A DNA stretch of 64,000 nucleotides from Monodelphis domestica (Eukaryota > Chordata > Mammalia > Didelphimorphia > Didelphidae): assembly GCF_027887165.1 (NCBI RefSeq), contig NC_077234.1, positions 249,304,158 to 249,368,157 of the forward strand, read 5' to 3'. The stretch's first letter is position 1. Each line of letters begins with the position of its first letter. The notes under the pieces were generated by a model. It saw only the letters and a program-made list of their open reading frames with translations. It searched no databases and was not told the DNA's origin. The position numbers and the translations under genes were made by a program. Positions 48,402 to 59,244 of the stretch are shown piece after piece.

Positions 48402-49850
48402 TTATATTTAATTAATTAATTTAGAATATTTTTCCATGGTTACATGATTCATATTCTTTCTCTCCCCTCCCATAGTCAATGAGTAATTACACTGGGTTTT
48501 ACATGTGTCATTGATCAAGACTTATTTCCATATTATAAATATTTGCAATAGAGTGATCATTTAGAGTCAGTCCACATTCCCAATCCTAAACCTATCAAGC
48601 CATGTGATCAAGAAGTTGTTTTTCTTCTATTTTTCTACTGCCACAGTTCTTTCTCTGGATGTGGATAGCGCTCTTTCTCATAAGTCCCTCAGAATCATCC
48701 TGGATCATTGCATTGCTGCTAGTAGAGAAGTCAGTTACATTCGATTGTGCTACAATGTATCCATCTCTGTGTATAATGTTCTCCTGGTTCTGCTCCTCTC
48801 GCTCTGCATCACTTCCTGGAGGTTGTTCCAGTTCACATGGAATTCCTCCACTTCATTTTTTCTTTGAGCACAATAGTATTCCATCACCAACAGATACCAT
48901 AATTTGTTCAGTCATTCACCAATTGAAGGGCATCCCCTCATTTTCCAATTTTTTGCACCACAAAGAGCGCAGCTATGAATATTCTTGTACAGATCTTTTT
49001 CCTTATTATCTTGTTAGGATGCAAACCCAGCATTTCTATGGCTGGATCAAAGGGCAGGCAATCCTTTAAAGCCCTTTGAGCATAGTTCCAAATTGCCTTC
49101 CAAAATGGTTGGATCAATTCACAACTCTACCAACAATACATTAATGTCCCAATTTTGCCACATCCTCCCAACATTAATTACTTTCCTTTGCTGTCATGTT
49201 AACCAATCTGCTAGTTGTGAGGTGCTACCTCATTGTTTTGATTTGCATTTCTCTGATTATAAGAGATTTAGAACATATTTTCATGTTTATTGATAGTTTT
49301 GATTTCTTTATCCAAAAATTTCCTATTCATGTCCCTTGCCCATTTATCAGTTGAGGAATGGCTTGATTTTTTGTACAATTGATTTAGCTCTTTAAATTTT
49401 AGTAATTAGACTTTTGTCAGAGTTTGGGTTATGAAGATTTCTTCCCAATTTGTTACTTTCCTTCTGATTTTGGCTGCATTGGGTTTTTTGGTACCTTTTG
49501 TCTATTCCACTAATCTACTCTTCTGTCTCATAGCCAATACCATATTGTTTTGATGACCACTGTTTTATAGTACAGTTTAATTTCTGGTACTGCTAGGTCC
49601 CCATCCTTCATATTTTTTTTTCATTATTTCCCTTGATATTCTTCATCTTTTGTTCTTCCAAATGAACTTTGTTAGAGTTTTTTTCTAATTTAGCAAAAGT
49701 TTTTTGGTAGTTTGATAGGTCTGGCACTGAATAAGTAAGTTAATTTGGATAGGATTGTCATTTTTATTATGTTAGCTCATCCTACCCATGAGCAATAAAT
49801 TTTGGAAAATCATACTATTTAATTTCCAATTTTTTTATTTGCCCTGGATA
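48402..49850 (-). mobile_element. L1 LINE, 5'-truncated, nested in the plus-strand L1
   Basis: The plus strand starts with the reversed 3' end ('tagaatatttttccatggtt'), then the 3' untranslated region ('ggatcattgcattgctgcta') and the end of the second reading frame ('aattgaagggcatcccctca', 'gattggatcaattcacaact'-type wording). It stops near the position homologous to 50110-50160 of the plus-strand L1. The 5' end is truncated. Confidence 0.75.
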
Positions 49851-50811
49851 GAGGCAGGTTCCAACTCAAGTTATTTAATTGAGCTCTTTCTCAGCTTCAG
49901 GAAAATGTTTCCTTCACCTCTCCTTCCCAAACTGGAAGACCTGTCAGTTGGAAACTAAATAACCTAATTCTTCTGATAGATAATATAAAGTATTTGGGAA
50001 TCTATTTGTCAAGACAAATTTAGGAATATTATGTACATAATTACAAAACACTTTTCATACAAATAAAATTAGATGTAAAAAACTGGAAAAACATTCATTG
50101 TTTATGGATAGGATGAGCTAATATAATAAAAATGACAATCCTACCCAAATTAATCTACTTATTCAGTACCATACCTATTAAACTACCAAGAAAAATTTTT
50201 ATAGAAATAGAAAAATTACAAAAAAGTTCATTTGGAAGAACAAAAGATCAAGAATATCAAGGGAACTAATGAAAAAATGGAAAGGATGGAAACCTAGCAG
50301 TACCAGATCTTAAACTGTAATACAAAGCAGTAATCATCAAAACAATATGGTACTGGCTAATAGACAGAAGGGTGGATTAATGGAATAGACTAGAGGGAAA
50401 TGACCTCAGCAAGGTAGTGTTAGTAAAACCCAGAGATCCCGGATTTGGGGGGGAAAAAACTTCCCATTGGACAAAAACTTCAGGAATAAGTGGAAAACAG
50501 TATGGGAAAAATTGAGTTTAGATCAACATCTCACATCCTAAACCAAGATAAATTCAAAATAGGTAAATGAATTAAATATGAAGAGTGAAATCATAACTAA
50601 ATCAGGTTAACATAGAATAGTATACTGCTCTGATCTGTGGGAAAGGAAGGAATTTAAGACCAAGCAAGAGATAGAGGACAATACATAATGTAAAATGAAT
50701 AATTTTGATCATATTAACTTTAAAAGGTTTTGTAAAAGCTGATGTAACCAAAACTAGAAAGGAAGCAACAAACTGGGGGAAAAAATTATAACAAAAATTA
50801 GGCCTAATTTC

Positions 50812-50877
50812 CCAAATATATCGAAGCAGCTGGCAAATTCACATTCACCATGCCGCCACCACCTTTGCCAAATATAT
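50812..50877 (+). other. 45-bp templated insertion of RTE-like LINE sequence with 10-bp target-site duplication, inside L1
   Basis: Positions 50823-50867 match 62349-62393 of the RTE-like LINE's C-terminal coding region at 41 of 45 bases. The insert is bounded by 'ccaaatatat' on both sides (50812-50821 and 50868-50877), and the sequence outside continues normal L1 wording. One of the four differences is a CG to CA change. The piece is internal to the donor LINE and lacks its 3' end. Confidence 0.85.
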
Positions 50878-51889
50878 AAGGAACTAAGTCAAATGTACAA
50901 CAAATCAAGCCATTCCCCAATTGACAAATTGGGGTTTTCAGATGAAGAAATCAAAACTACCAATAATCACATGAAAAAAAATGTTCTAAATCCCTACTGA
51001 TTAAAGAAATGCAAATCAAAACAACTCTGAGGTACCACCTTATACCTAGTAGATTGGCTAACATGACAGTAAAAGAAAGTAATAAATGTTGAAGGGGATG
51101 TGGCAAAATTGGGACACTAATGCATTGCTGGTGGAGTTGTGAATTGAACCAACCATTCTGGAAGACAATTTGGAATTATACCCAAAGGGATTTAAAAAAT
51201 TGCAAGCTCTTTAATTCAGCAATAACGCTACTGGATTTGTATCCCAAAGAGTTAAAAAAAAATGTTTGTACAAAAATATTCATAGTTGTGCTTTTTGTAG
51301 TGACAAAAAATTGGAAAAGGAGGGGGTGTCCCTCGACTGGGGAATGGCTAAACAAATTGTGGTATCTGATGGTGATGGAATACTATTGTGCTCTAAGTAA
51401 TCATGAACTGCTTGATTTCAATATGAACTCAAAAGACCTCCATGAACTGATGCAGAGTGAAAGGAGTAGAACCAGGAGGACATTGTACACAGAGACTGAT
51501 ACATTGTGGAATAATCAAATGTAGACTCTGCTACTTATAACAATGCAATGGTCAAGAACAATCCCATGGAATTTATGAAAAAAGAATGCTGTCCACATCT
51601 AGAAAAAGAATTATGGAAGTAGACACACAGAAGGAAAATATGTGATTTATCACTTAGATAGATTTGGGGTTGTGGTTTTTAAAAGATGACTATTACAAAT
51701 ATGAATAATAGGGAAATAGGTTTTGAATAATAAGACATGTATAAACCAGTGGAATTGCTTGTCAACTCCAGTAGGGGGAGAGGAAAGAGGAGAGAGAGAG
51801 AACATGAATCATGTAACCATGTAACCATGTAACTATGTAACCACGGGAAAATATTCTAAAAAATAAAATCAAATAATGTGAGAAAAAAA

Positions 51890-52905
51890 GAAGTGCTTGT
51901 TCAGTTAGTTGTTGGTTGGTTATTGTTCTTTATACTAAAAAAGGACCAAGATGGCACCACTATATATCAGAGACCATTTACAGTGTATCTGACTGTGACT
52001 GATTGAATCAATATAAGCTCTGAAAGCTCTATCACAGATGGGCACAAATAGTGTGTGTGAATATTTGGAAAGAAAACATCTAAATTTGTGTCTCACTTTT
52101 TTTTTAATCTTTTGTTTTAGAATTGATACAAAGAATCGATTCTACAACAGAAGAGTGATAAAGGCTAGGAAATTAGGGGCAAGTGACCTGCCTTAGATGA
52201 CACATTTAGGAAGTGTATGAGGCCAGATTTGAACCTATGATGTCCCATTTCCAGGCCCGGCAACCCATCCACTGAACCACATAGATGCCTACATGTGTTT
52301 CTTGATGTTACTGCAATTCTGCTTTGTTCACAAAGCACAGCATCTTCTTTGATGTGAACACTCCATGCAAGACAATCCTGTCCCAATGTCTTGCTTTCTC
52401 TAACCTCCATATGAGAGATTGCCTTCGGTGAGTTTCCTCTAAAATAGCTTTTTAGGGAAAAAAATAAATTAAAAAATAAATAAAATAAAATAAAATAGCC
52501 TTTTAGGCAAATAGATGTTTAGCATTCAAACAACATGGCCAGGTCATCAAAGTTGCACTCCAGTAGAGTTTGACTGCTTGGAAGTTCCACTTGAGAAAGA
52601 GCCTCAGAGTCCAGTACATTATCTTCCCAGGTGACCTTCCTAAGACAGTTCCAATGGAAGTGATTCAATTTCCTGGCATGGCAGTGGGACAATCTCCAGG
52701 TTTCACAGGCACACAGCACAATGGTTCTGGTGGGGAACCTAATACCTTTTCTCTCCCACACTTTGCTTCCGAGTCTCCAGAATGCTGAGCTAGCTCTGGC
52801 AAAACATGCATCAGCTTTGTAATCGATATGAACATTCCTGGAAAACATACTGCCAGTGTAAGTGAACTTCTCCACAGCATTCAGGGAAAACATAACATTC
52901 TTTCA
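51890..52905 (-). mobile_element. Old RTE-like LINE, C-terminal part, with a nested SINE
   Basis: The minus-strand frame from 52893 to 52519 reads 'KFTYTGSMFSRNVHIDYKAD', 'ASSAFWRLGSKVWERKG', 'CACETWRLSHCHARKLNHFH' and 'NCLRKVTWEDNVLDSEALSQ'. This is the region after the reverse-transcriptase core in RTE-like LINEs. Further along (52410-52300) comes a 'VHIKEDAVLCEQSRIAVTSR' block and, beyond the SINE, a C2H2-like end (51900-52090). It is related to the 58.4-kb element but from a different, older subfamily; 5'-truncated and decayed. Confidence 0.7.
52093..52292 (-). repeat. tRNA-derived marsupial SINE nested in the old RTE-like LINE
   Basis: Reverse complement of the common family: 'aagtgacctgccttagatga', 'aagtgtatgaggccagattt', 'ccactgaaccacatagatgc'. 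It separates the C-terminal blocks of the surrounding LINE. Confidence 0.75.
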
Positions 52906-54640
52906 CATATTCAATCAAAGAAACATTAGTCAGGTTTTTGTTTTTTTTTTCTCTATTGTTTCTAGATTTTTTTGTAGCATTTGGGGGAACTCCACAAAGG
53001 ATACCGGGATCCCCTAAACATTTCTGCCTCAGGTTCTAGATATGCTCATGAGCCTTCCTCCACATAATCACTCCATCATAGGAGATTCCGTTTATGGTTT
53101 GCTGGTCAATTGGCAGGCATGACTAATTAAAAGGAAAGACCTTTAATGATATAACATAATAAGAAAAGTAGCCATAAAACATTTTTCTCATAAGTCGGGC
53201 TTCTTTTCCACAAATACATAACCAATATGAAAGATTAAAATATTTAAGGCTTACATTTAGATAGGCACATATACAGGGAACAAGTCATCTGTTTCTTCTT
53301 TCTTCCTGCTTGTTTCTTACAGCCTTAACTAAAATGAACATTTTTCTCTCCAAAAAGAAAGTTCTTGACTGAGGTATCAGAGCAAAAGGCACTTCCTTTA
53401 ATAGTGCCATCAAGATTCAGTCTATTTTTTTCACCTCTATTTCTTAGTCACCAAGAATAAGACCTCTCTCGGGAGGCTTCTGACTTAGGGTCAGAAATAC
53501 TCTATTACTTCTTGTTTCATTTTTTAATGTTCAAACTACACAGCGTTAGCACCTATTTTAGAGGCTGCAGTCCTAATAAACCACTAACAGTTAGGGTTCA
53601 GGAATCACATTTTCTCCACCTCAAATACTTTCTCTCTCACATGCAAACGAGTGAGAAAGGGTTAAATCATGAAACGAAGCCTAAGTTCAAGGTCATTGTC
53701 CTTTCTGGAGCAAATCACAGCCCTAGACAATTATATATGTATACAAATACATATAAATGCACAGATTTGTGTAGGTATATCTACATGCAGTTACTTAAAC
53801 ATGAAGGTTAAATAGCTGGGCTAAGTATACTATTTTCATGAAAGTATTGGAGTTGATGTGAAAGTTCTCAAATTTCTCTGCCAAGTGAGACAGGTAAACA
53901 ATTAAGCAATTATCTTTTCTCTGTTCTGAAATGGATAACCATAAGTTATACTGCTGGCATCTCAATTGATAATTCTTATACTAACCCAAAAGGTGTGAAC
54001 AGCACAAGTTTTCATTATCTTTTTGGAAAACGCAGCAGATCATCGATAGTCTGGCTACAAGAGACACATTTACAATAACTATTACTAAAGTTACTGTAAA
54101 ATATTGTTTTCATACTTAAATGATACAAGTAGAAAAACAAATCATTTTGTGATTCATTGAAATGTCATACGAAAAATGATCTGATTTTTCAAATACATGA
54201 TTTCTAGCTCTTAAATGTGTCACAGTTATGGACATTTGTGAATTGAGAGAAAAATTTAATGATCTTTTTAAAAGACTAAAGTAGAATTTGGTTTCTAGTT
54301 CTTATAAATATGATGTCAGTGTTTTCCATTCTATTTTCAAAAATGAAAGACATGTATAAATCAATGCTGGAAAGTTGCCCCAGATTTTAGGGGGGCAAAG
54401 AGAAGGGATAGTGGAGTCCAGACCTATGATATTATTGTTGATGTAGGGAACTTCAATGAAGGGACTCCCTCTCCCAATACAAATTGGTACCTAGCTGGTA
54501 ACTCAGTCTTATAGTGCTGCCTGGAATCAAGGGGAGCTTAATTGACTTGCACAGAGTCAACATCTACTTGAAACCAGGCTGCTCTCTCTCTCTCTCTCTC
54601 TGGTTTTTTTTCAATGTGGCAATGACTGATTTATTTTATT
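52906..54640. other. No gene recognised; short CT repeat
   Basis: A (CT)n run lies at about 54581-54602. A weak SINE/MIR-like piece may be present at 54490-54580. The frame at 53512-53811 has no recognised motif. Confidence 0.4.
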
Positions 54641-56180
54641 TTTTTTTTTTTAAGTTTTATTTCATTAGTCAATTTAGAACATTATTCCTTGGTCACAAGA
54701 ATAATATTCTTTCCCTCCCCTGCTCCACCCCCTTCCAGTAACCAACATACAATTCCACTGGGTTTTACATGTATCTTTGGTCAAAAACTTTTTTTCATGC
54801 TGTTGATGTTTACTCTAGGATAATCATTTAGGGTCTACATCCCCAATCATATCCCCATCAACCCATGTAATCAAGTAGTTGTTTTTCTTCTGTGTTTCTA
54901 TTTCCACAGTTTTTCCTCTGGATGTGGATAGTGTTCTTTCTTATAGATCCCTCTGGGTTGTTCAGGATCACTGCATTGGCACTAATGGAGAAGTCTATTA
55001 CATTCGATTGTACCACAGTACAAACTCCTGGTTCTACTCCTCTCAGTCTGCATCAAGTCCTGGAGGTTGTTCCAGTTCGCATGAGATTCCTCCAGTTCAT
55101 TATTCCTTTGAGCACAATACTATTCCATCCCCAGCATATACCACAATTTGTTCAGCCATTCCCCAATTGAAGGGCATCCCCTCATTTTCCAATTTTTGGC
55201 CACCACAAAGAGCACAGCTATGAATATTCTTGTACAAGTCTTTTTCCTTATTATCTCTTTGGGGTACAGACCCAGCAGTGCTGTGGCTGGATCAAAGGGC
55301 AGACAGTCTTTTATCGCCCTTTGGGCATAGTTTCAAATTGCCCTCTAGAATGGTTGGATCAATTCACAACTCCAATAGCAATGAATTTGCCACATCCCCT
55401 CCAGCATTCATTACTTTCCTTGCTGTCATGTTAGCCAATCTGCTAGGTGTGAGGTGATACCTCAGAGTTGTTTTGATTTGCATCTCTCTGATTATAAGAG
55501 ATTTAGAACACTTTTTCATGTCATTATTAATACTTTTCATTTCTTTATCTGAAAATTGCCTATTCATGTCCCTTGCCCATTTATCAATTGGAGAATGGTT
55601 TGATTTTTTTGTATAATTGATTTAGCTCTTTGTAAATTTGAGTAATTAGATCTTTGTCAGAAATTTTTGTTTTGAAGATTGTTTCCCAATTTGTTGCTTC
55701 CCTTCTAATTTTGGTTGCATTGGTTTTCTTTGTACAAAAACTTTTTAATTTGATGTAATCAAAATTATTGATTTTACATTTTGTGATTTTTTTTCTAACT
55801 CTTGCTTGGTTTTGAAATCTTTCCTTTCCCAAAGATCTGACATGTATACTAGTCTGTATTCCCCTAATTTACTTATAGTTTCCTTCTTTATTTTCAAATC
55901 ATTCACCCATTCTGAGTTTGTCTTGGTGTAGGGTATGAGGTGTTGATCCAAACCTAATCTCTCCCCCACTGTCTTCCAATTTTCCCAGCAGTTTTTATCA
56001 AATAGTGGATTTTTGTCCCAAAAGCTGGGGGCTTTAGTTTTGTCATAGACTGTCTTGCTGAGGTCACTTACCCCAAGTCTATTCCACTGATCCTCCTTTC
56101 TGTCTCTTAGATAGTACTATATTATTTTGATGACCACTGCTTTATAGTATAGTTTGAGATCTGGTACCGCAAGACCAGAT
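54641..56180 (-). mobile_element. L1 LINE, 5'-truncated
   Basis: A T run at the left (reverse of a poly(A) tail) is followed by the reversed 3' untranslated region ('caatttagaacattattcct') and about 1 kb of the end of the second reading frame ('ttcagccattccccaattga', 'gatctttgtcagaaattttt', 'gtcttggtgtagggtatgag'). Minus-strand frames at 55832-55584 and 55969-55745 keep stretches of the C-terminal coding sequence. Better preserved than the L1 at 33.8 kb. Confidence 0.8.
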
Positions 56181-56292
56181 CTGTAAAATATCTGGCAAAG
56201 GAAATGGCCAACCACTCCAGTAACCTTGCCAAAAAAATCCCAAATGGGGTAATGAAGAATTGAACATAACTGAAAAACAAATCAATAATTCT
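56181..56292 (+). repeat. RTE-like SINE tail, 5'-truncated
   Basis: 'tggcaaaggaaatggccaac' with 'cactccagtaaccttgccaa' and 'cataactgaaaaacaa' is the tail shared by MAR1-type SINEs and RTE. It directly follows the L1. Confidence 0.65.
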
Positions 56293-57487
56293 CTGGGTCA
56301 GGCATGTACAAGTGGGATGATAGTCTTCATCTGCTATTCACCTCCAAAGAGAACTAATAAATTGAGTGGATATTGAAACACAGTTCCAAAAAATATCCTT
56401 ATTCTTCTTGCCTTTTTTTGTAACATGACTCATAAATGTTTTGTACGACTTCATTTATTTAAAAAAGGTGCATAGTAGATACATGGATTCACTGATAATG
56501 CCCAGGAACGAGCTTAAGAGTACTATTAAAAATATTCTTTGTTAGGTCTGACCCTGGTCAGTCCAGTGTTTTCTGGCTTTGGACTGAAATGAAATGAGAC
56601 ATTCATATGCTATATAACAAACACAGAAATGAAAATTTTATGTACTATGATTTAGCTGAATGTAATGTCCCTTGATTATCCATTTTCCACGGTGCCACCA
56701 CTTAGAAGGGTTTGTTGATGCACACAACATCAGGGAGTTCATCAAACTGAGATGTGCTGGATCCTCATAGATTACTTTTTATGTCAACAAATCATGATTT
56801 AGGCTCTTGGACAAATTATCAAAAATTTTCCCTTTTTTAGGGAAAAATCAATCTAACTTTTGCTTGTCCAACCACTAATTTCAGTCGTAAAATCCAGTCT
56901 TATTGTGAAGGAAGAGATTTCCTAGGTAATATGAAATCCTACAATTGTTCCCTTTATCCAGAGAAGGGAGATTTCTTGAGCAAGATCAACCTAGGGAGTT
57001 ACCTCAAAAGTTATCTCAAAAGTTACCCTAGATATGAAAGTTTAGTGACCCTTCCTTTTTTCAGGGAACTTCTTAAGTAACATAAAAAAGATTATTTATT
57101 GGGTCTCTCACAGCTGGAGAAGTAAGGTTCTAAAGACACATATGGGAGGAGGGGGGGAACCTTGGCTTTGCTCCTCTCTATTACCTCTTTTCTATTTCTG
57201 TTCTATGTCTACTGGGCAGATCTGATTGGATCAAGGTTGCCTCTCCAACAACTCAAAAGCATGTTTTGTTTTTTTTTCCTTTCAGGTAAATTCCCAAATC
57301 ACAGGATGGCAAGATGATGACACTAAGACTGGAGCAACATGGCAGAGAAGGGACACTAAGACTATGTAGGATCTTGTGGTAAAGAAGGATATACCAGAAT
57401 GCCAAAGTGGTATTTCAATGACAACCCCAAGTTTAGTTCCCTTGTGAGATCAGTTCAGAGACAGGTGGCACTAATTCTTGAGGATAC
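56293..57487. other. No feature recognised
   Basis: Unassigned sequence upstream of an LTR. Part near 57100-57290 is pyrimidine-rich and could be LTR-associated, without firm support. Confidence 0.4.
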
Positions 57488-58029
57488 TGTCAACTTGAAA
57501 TCTGGAGACCCCAAGTGTGCCCTTGTCCCATGAGAATTCACCCCAATGGCTCAGGGGTTTCAGAATTAAAGTCCTAGGTAATCCTAGTTTAGGTGGGGCT
57601 AGCTGCCAAGTGAATACTCTTTTTGGCTTAGTAGTTTCTCCCATTGTATCAAAGTCCTCTTCCAGGAAGTCCAGCCCTCCGCTGAGCTTTTCCCTTTTAC
57701 ATCCATTGTAAAGCATCAGCCTCTCCTTGATAATCCTGTCTTGGACTTCTCATTTCCTTGTAGCCATTGTAAAGCCAATCAATCATTCTTCCTGGTCCCC
57801 AGTTCCGCAGGAGGTATATAAGTTCCCCAAATTCTATTGTCCTCTAGAGAACTCATCTAATGTGGTGCATTCTCCCAGGGATACATTCCAGAGTCCCCAG
57901 GGAATAGGCCCTGTGTAGTTTTGGCACTGAGCTCTGCATAGGGGCCAATTACTGGACCTTTCCTTCTCCTGATTAAAGACTTGGTTTTTCTGACTACTTT
58001 AGTAGTTCGGTGTTTTTCCCAAGTTAACA
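57488..58029 (+). mobile_element. LTR of an endogenous retrovirus (fossil)
   Basis: It starts 'tgtcaacttgaaatctggag' and has a TATA motif 'aggtatataagttcccc' near 57810, then 'gattaaagacttggtttttc' as a polyadenylation-like region. It ends near 'cccaagttaaca'. The same start occurs again in the same direction at about 63759, suggesting two LTRs of one family. The ends are approximate and no age was estimated. Confidence 0.6.
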
Positions 58030-58392
58030 ATACAGAACTTTGGGAGAGTGGTATCACCAGAAAGGGATACAAAGTGGGTTAATAGCCATTAATCTCAAGC
58101 TCTTTGCATCTTTCTATGGGATAAAATAAAAATGTCTTTGTCCCAGATACCATTTATTACCTTATTTGCTTCTGTGGAGATGGAAGCAAAGGAAGGGAGA
58201 TCCCCATTAACTGTATGTGGTAGTTTTCCCAGTGTTTTTAGGACTAACTGGAGACTTATTGATGTTTCAAGTCAATTTGTATGGCCTTATGTTAGATACC
58301 CAGGGCATGATAAAAAATGGAAAGAACAAATGAAAAGGAGGCAGGTGTGTTTATTTATCTCAGTCTGAGGAAGGCGGCAATAAGTACCGGCT
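58030..58392 (+). other. Sequence between an LTR and the RTE-like LINE
   Basis: About 360 bp that may be the internal part of the LTR element into which the LINE jumped. No retroviral protein is recognised here. Confidence 0.35.
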
Positions 58393-58704
58393 TATTTAAG
58401 GCAGCCGTTGAACCTTCTTGTTGGTTTCTTCCGCCTGTTCCACTGAAGCAGTCTTCACATGCTGGGTGAGCAAAGCCCTGGTTCACCAGGGGTCGATGAC
58501 CTGATGGCTACGCTTACGGGGTTTAGCCAGCCTGTAGAAGCCGTTGCCGGGGGTGTGGCCGCTGCCGCATGCGAGCAGCTACTGGGAGCCACAAGTGAGA
58601 GCTGGGTGTCAGGTGGGGGTCAGAGGCTGGAGAGCTGCCCTGGGAGGGCATGACAAGCCCTCCATACCAGAGATATTACTCCTCCCTGAGCACCCCATAC
58701 ACAG

Positions 58705-59059
58705 GAAGAGGGTGGACGGGGTCAGGATAGATGAGTGTGCACAAAGCTACTTGTGCATGAAGGAGATTTAAGTGAAAGAGTCGGTGCACAGAGACAGTCC
58801 CACTCTCTCGGCGTTGGAAGCCTGGGTCCAGTGGCATGAAAGTCGTTACACCTGGAGACTTCCTCAGCTGCATTGGATGGCCGTGTTGTCTTTTGTGCTC
58901 CATCACGCCCTGAGCACTCCACAGTGCTTTGCTGCGTTGCCATCTCAAATCAGCGAGAGAGTGGGACTGTCTCTGTGCATCGACTTTTCCACTTAAATCT
59001 CTTTCACGCACAAGTATCTTTGTGCACACTCATCTATTCCAACCCCGTCCACCCTCTTC
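58705..59059 (+). repeat. Large inverted repeat (hairpin) in the 5' untranslated region of the RTE-like LINE
   Basis: The left arm 58705-58813 and right arm 58952-59059 are reverse complements with about nine differences in 106 aligned positions. Both contain exact blocks such as 'acagagacagtcccactctc' and 'tagatgagtgtgcacaaag'. The spacer is 138 bp. The transcript would fold into a very long stem. Confidence 0.92.
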
Positions 59060-59244
59060 AAGACCTGTGGCGATGGGGGAGTGATGACGCAACAGGTGGA
59101 GGTGACCACTGGCAGTTGTAGTCATGATCCTGCACGTAGGCGGCCCACGGACCAGTGGTCGCTCGGCCCTGTGGGCAGCAGGGACGTTCGGCAGCATCCT
59201 GGGCGACTGAGCAGCCCTCTCTAGGACAGCACGGCTCACCCTAA

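Larger units (their letters stand above)
47080..51882 (+). mobile_element. L1 LINE, plus strand, interrupted by other insertions
   Basis: A 5' untranslated-like part (about 47080-47460, 'gctaagatggcagagtaagg') is followed by part of the second reading frame, including the endonuclease region (47640-48400, 'ggggacctcaaccttcccct'). After a nested minus-strand L1, the element resumes at about 49956 ('gtatttgggaatctatttgt') and runs to the 3' end near 51882. A frame at 51120-51524 preserves the C-terminus ('LQSEL'-type region as 'LHELMQSERSRTRRTLYTET'). Several regions of L1 are missing and stops are common. Whether the 47.1-48.4 and 49.95-51.88 kb parts belong to one insertion is inferred from order and direction. 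Confidence 0.65.
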
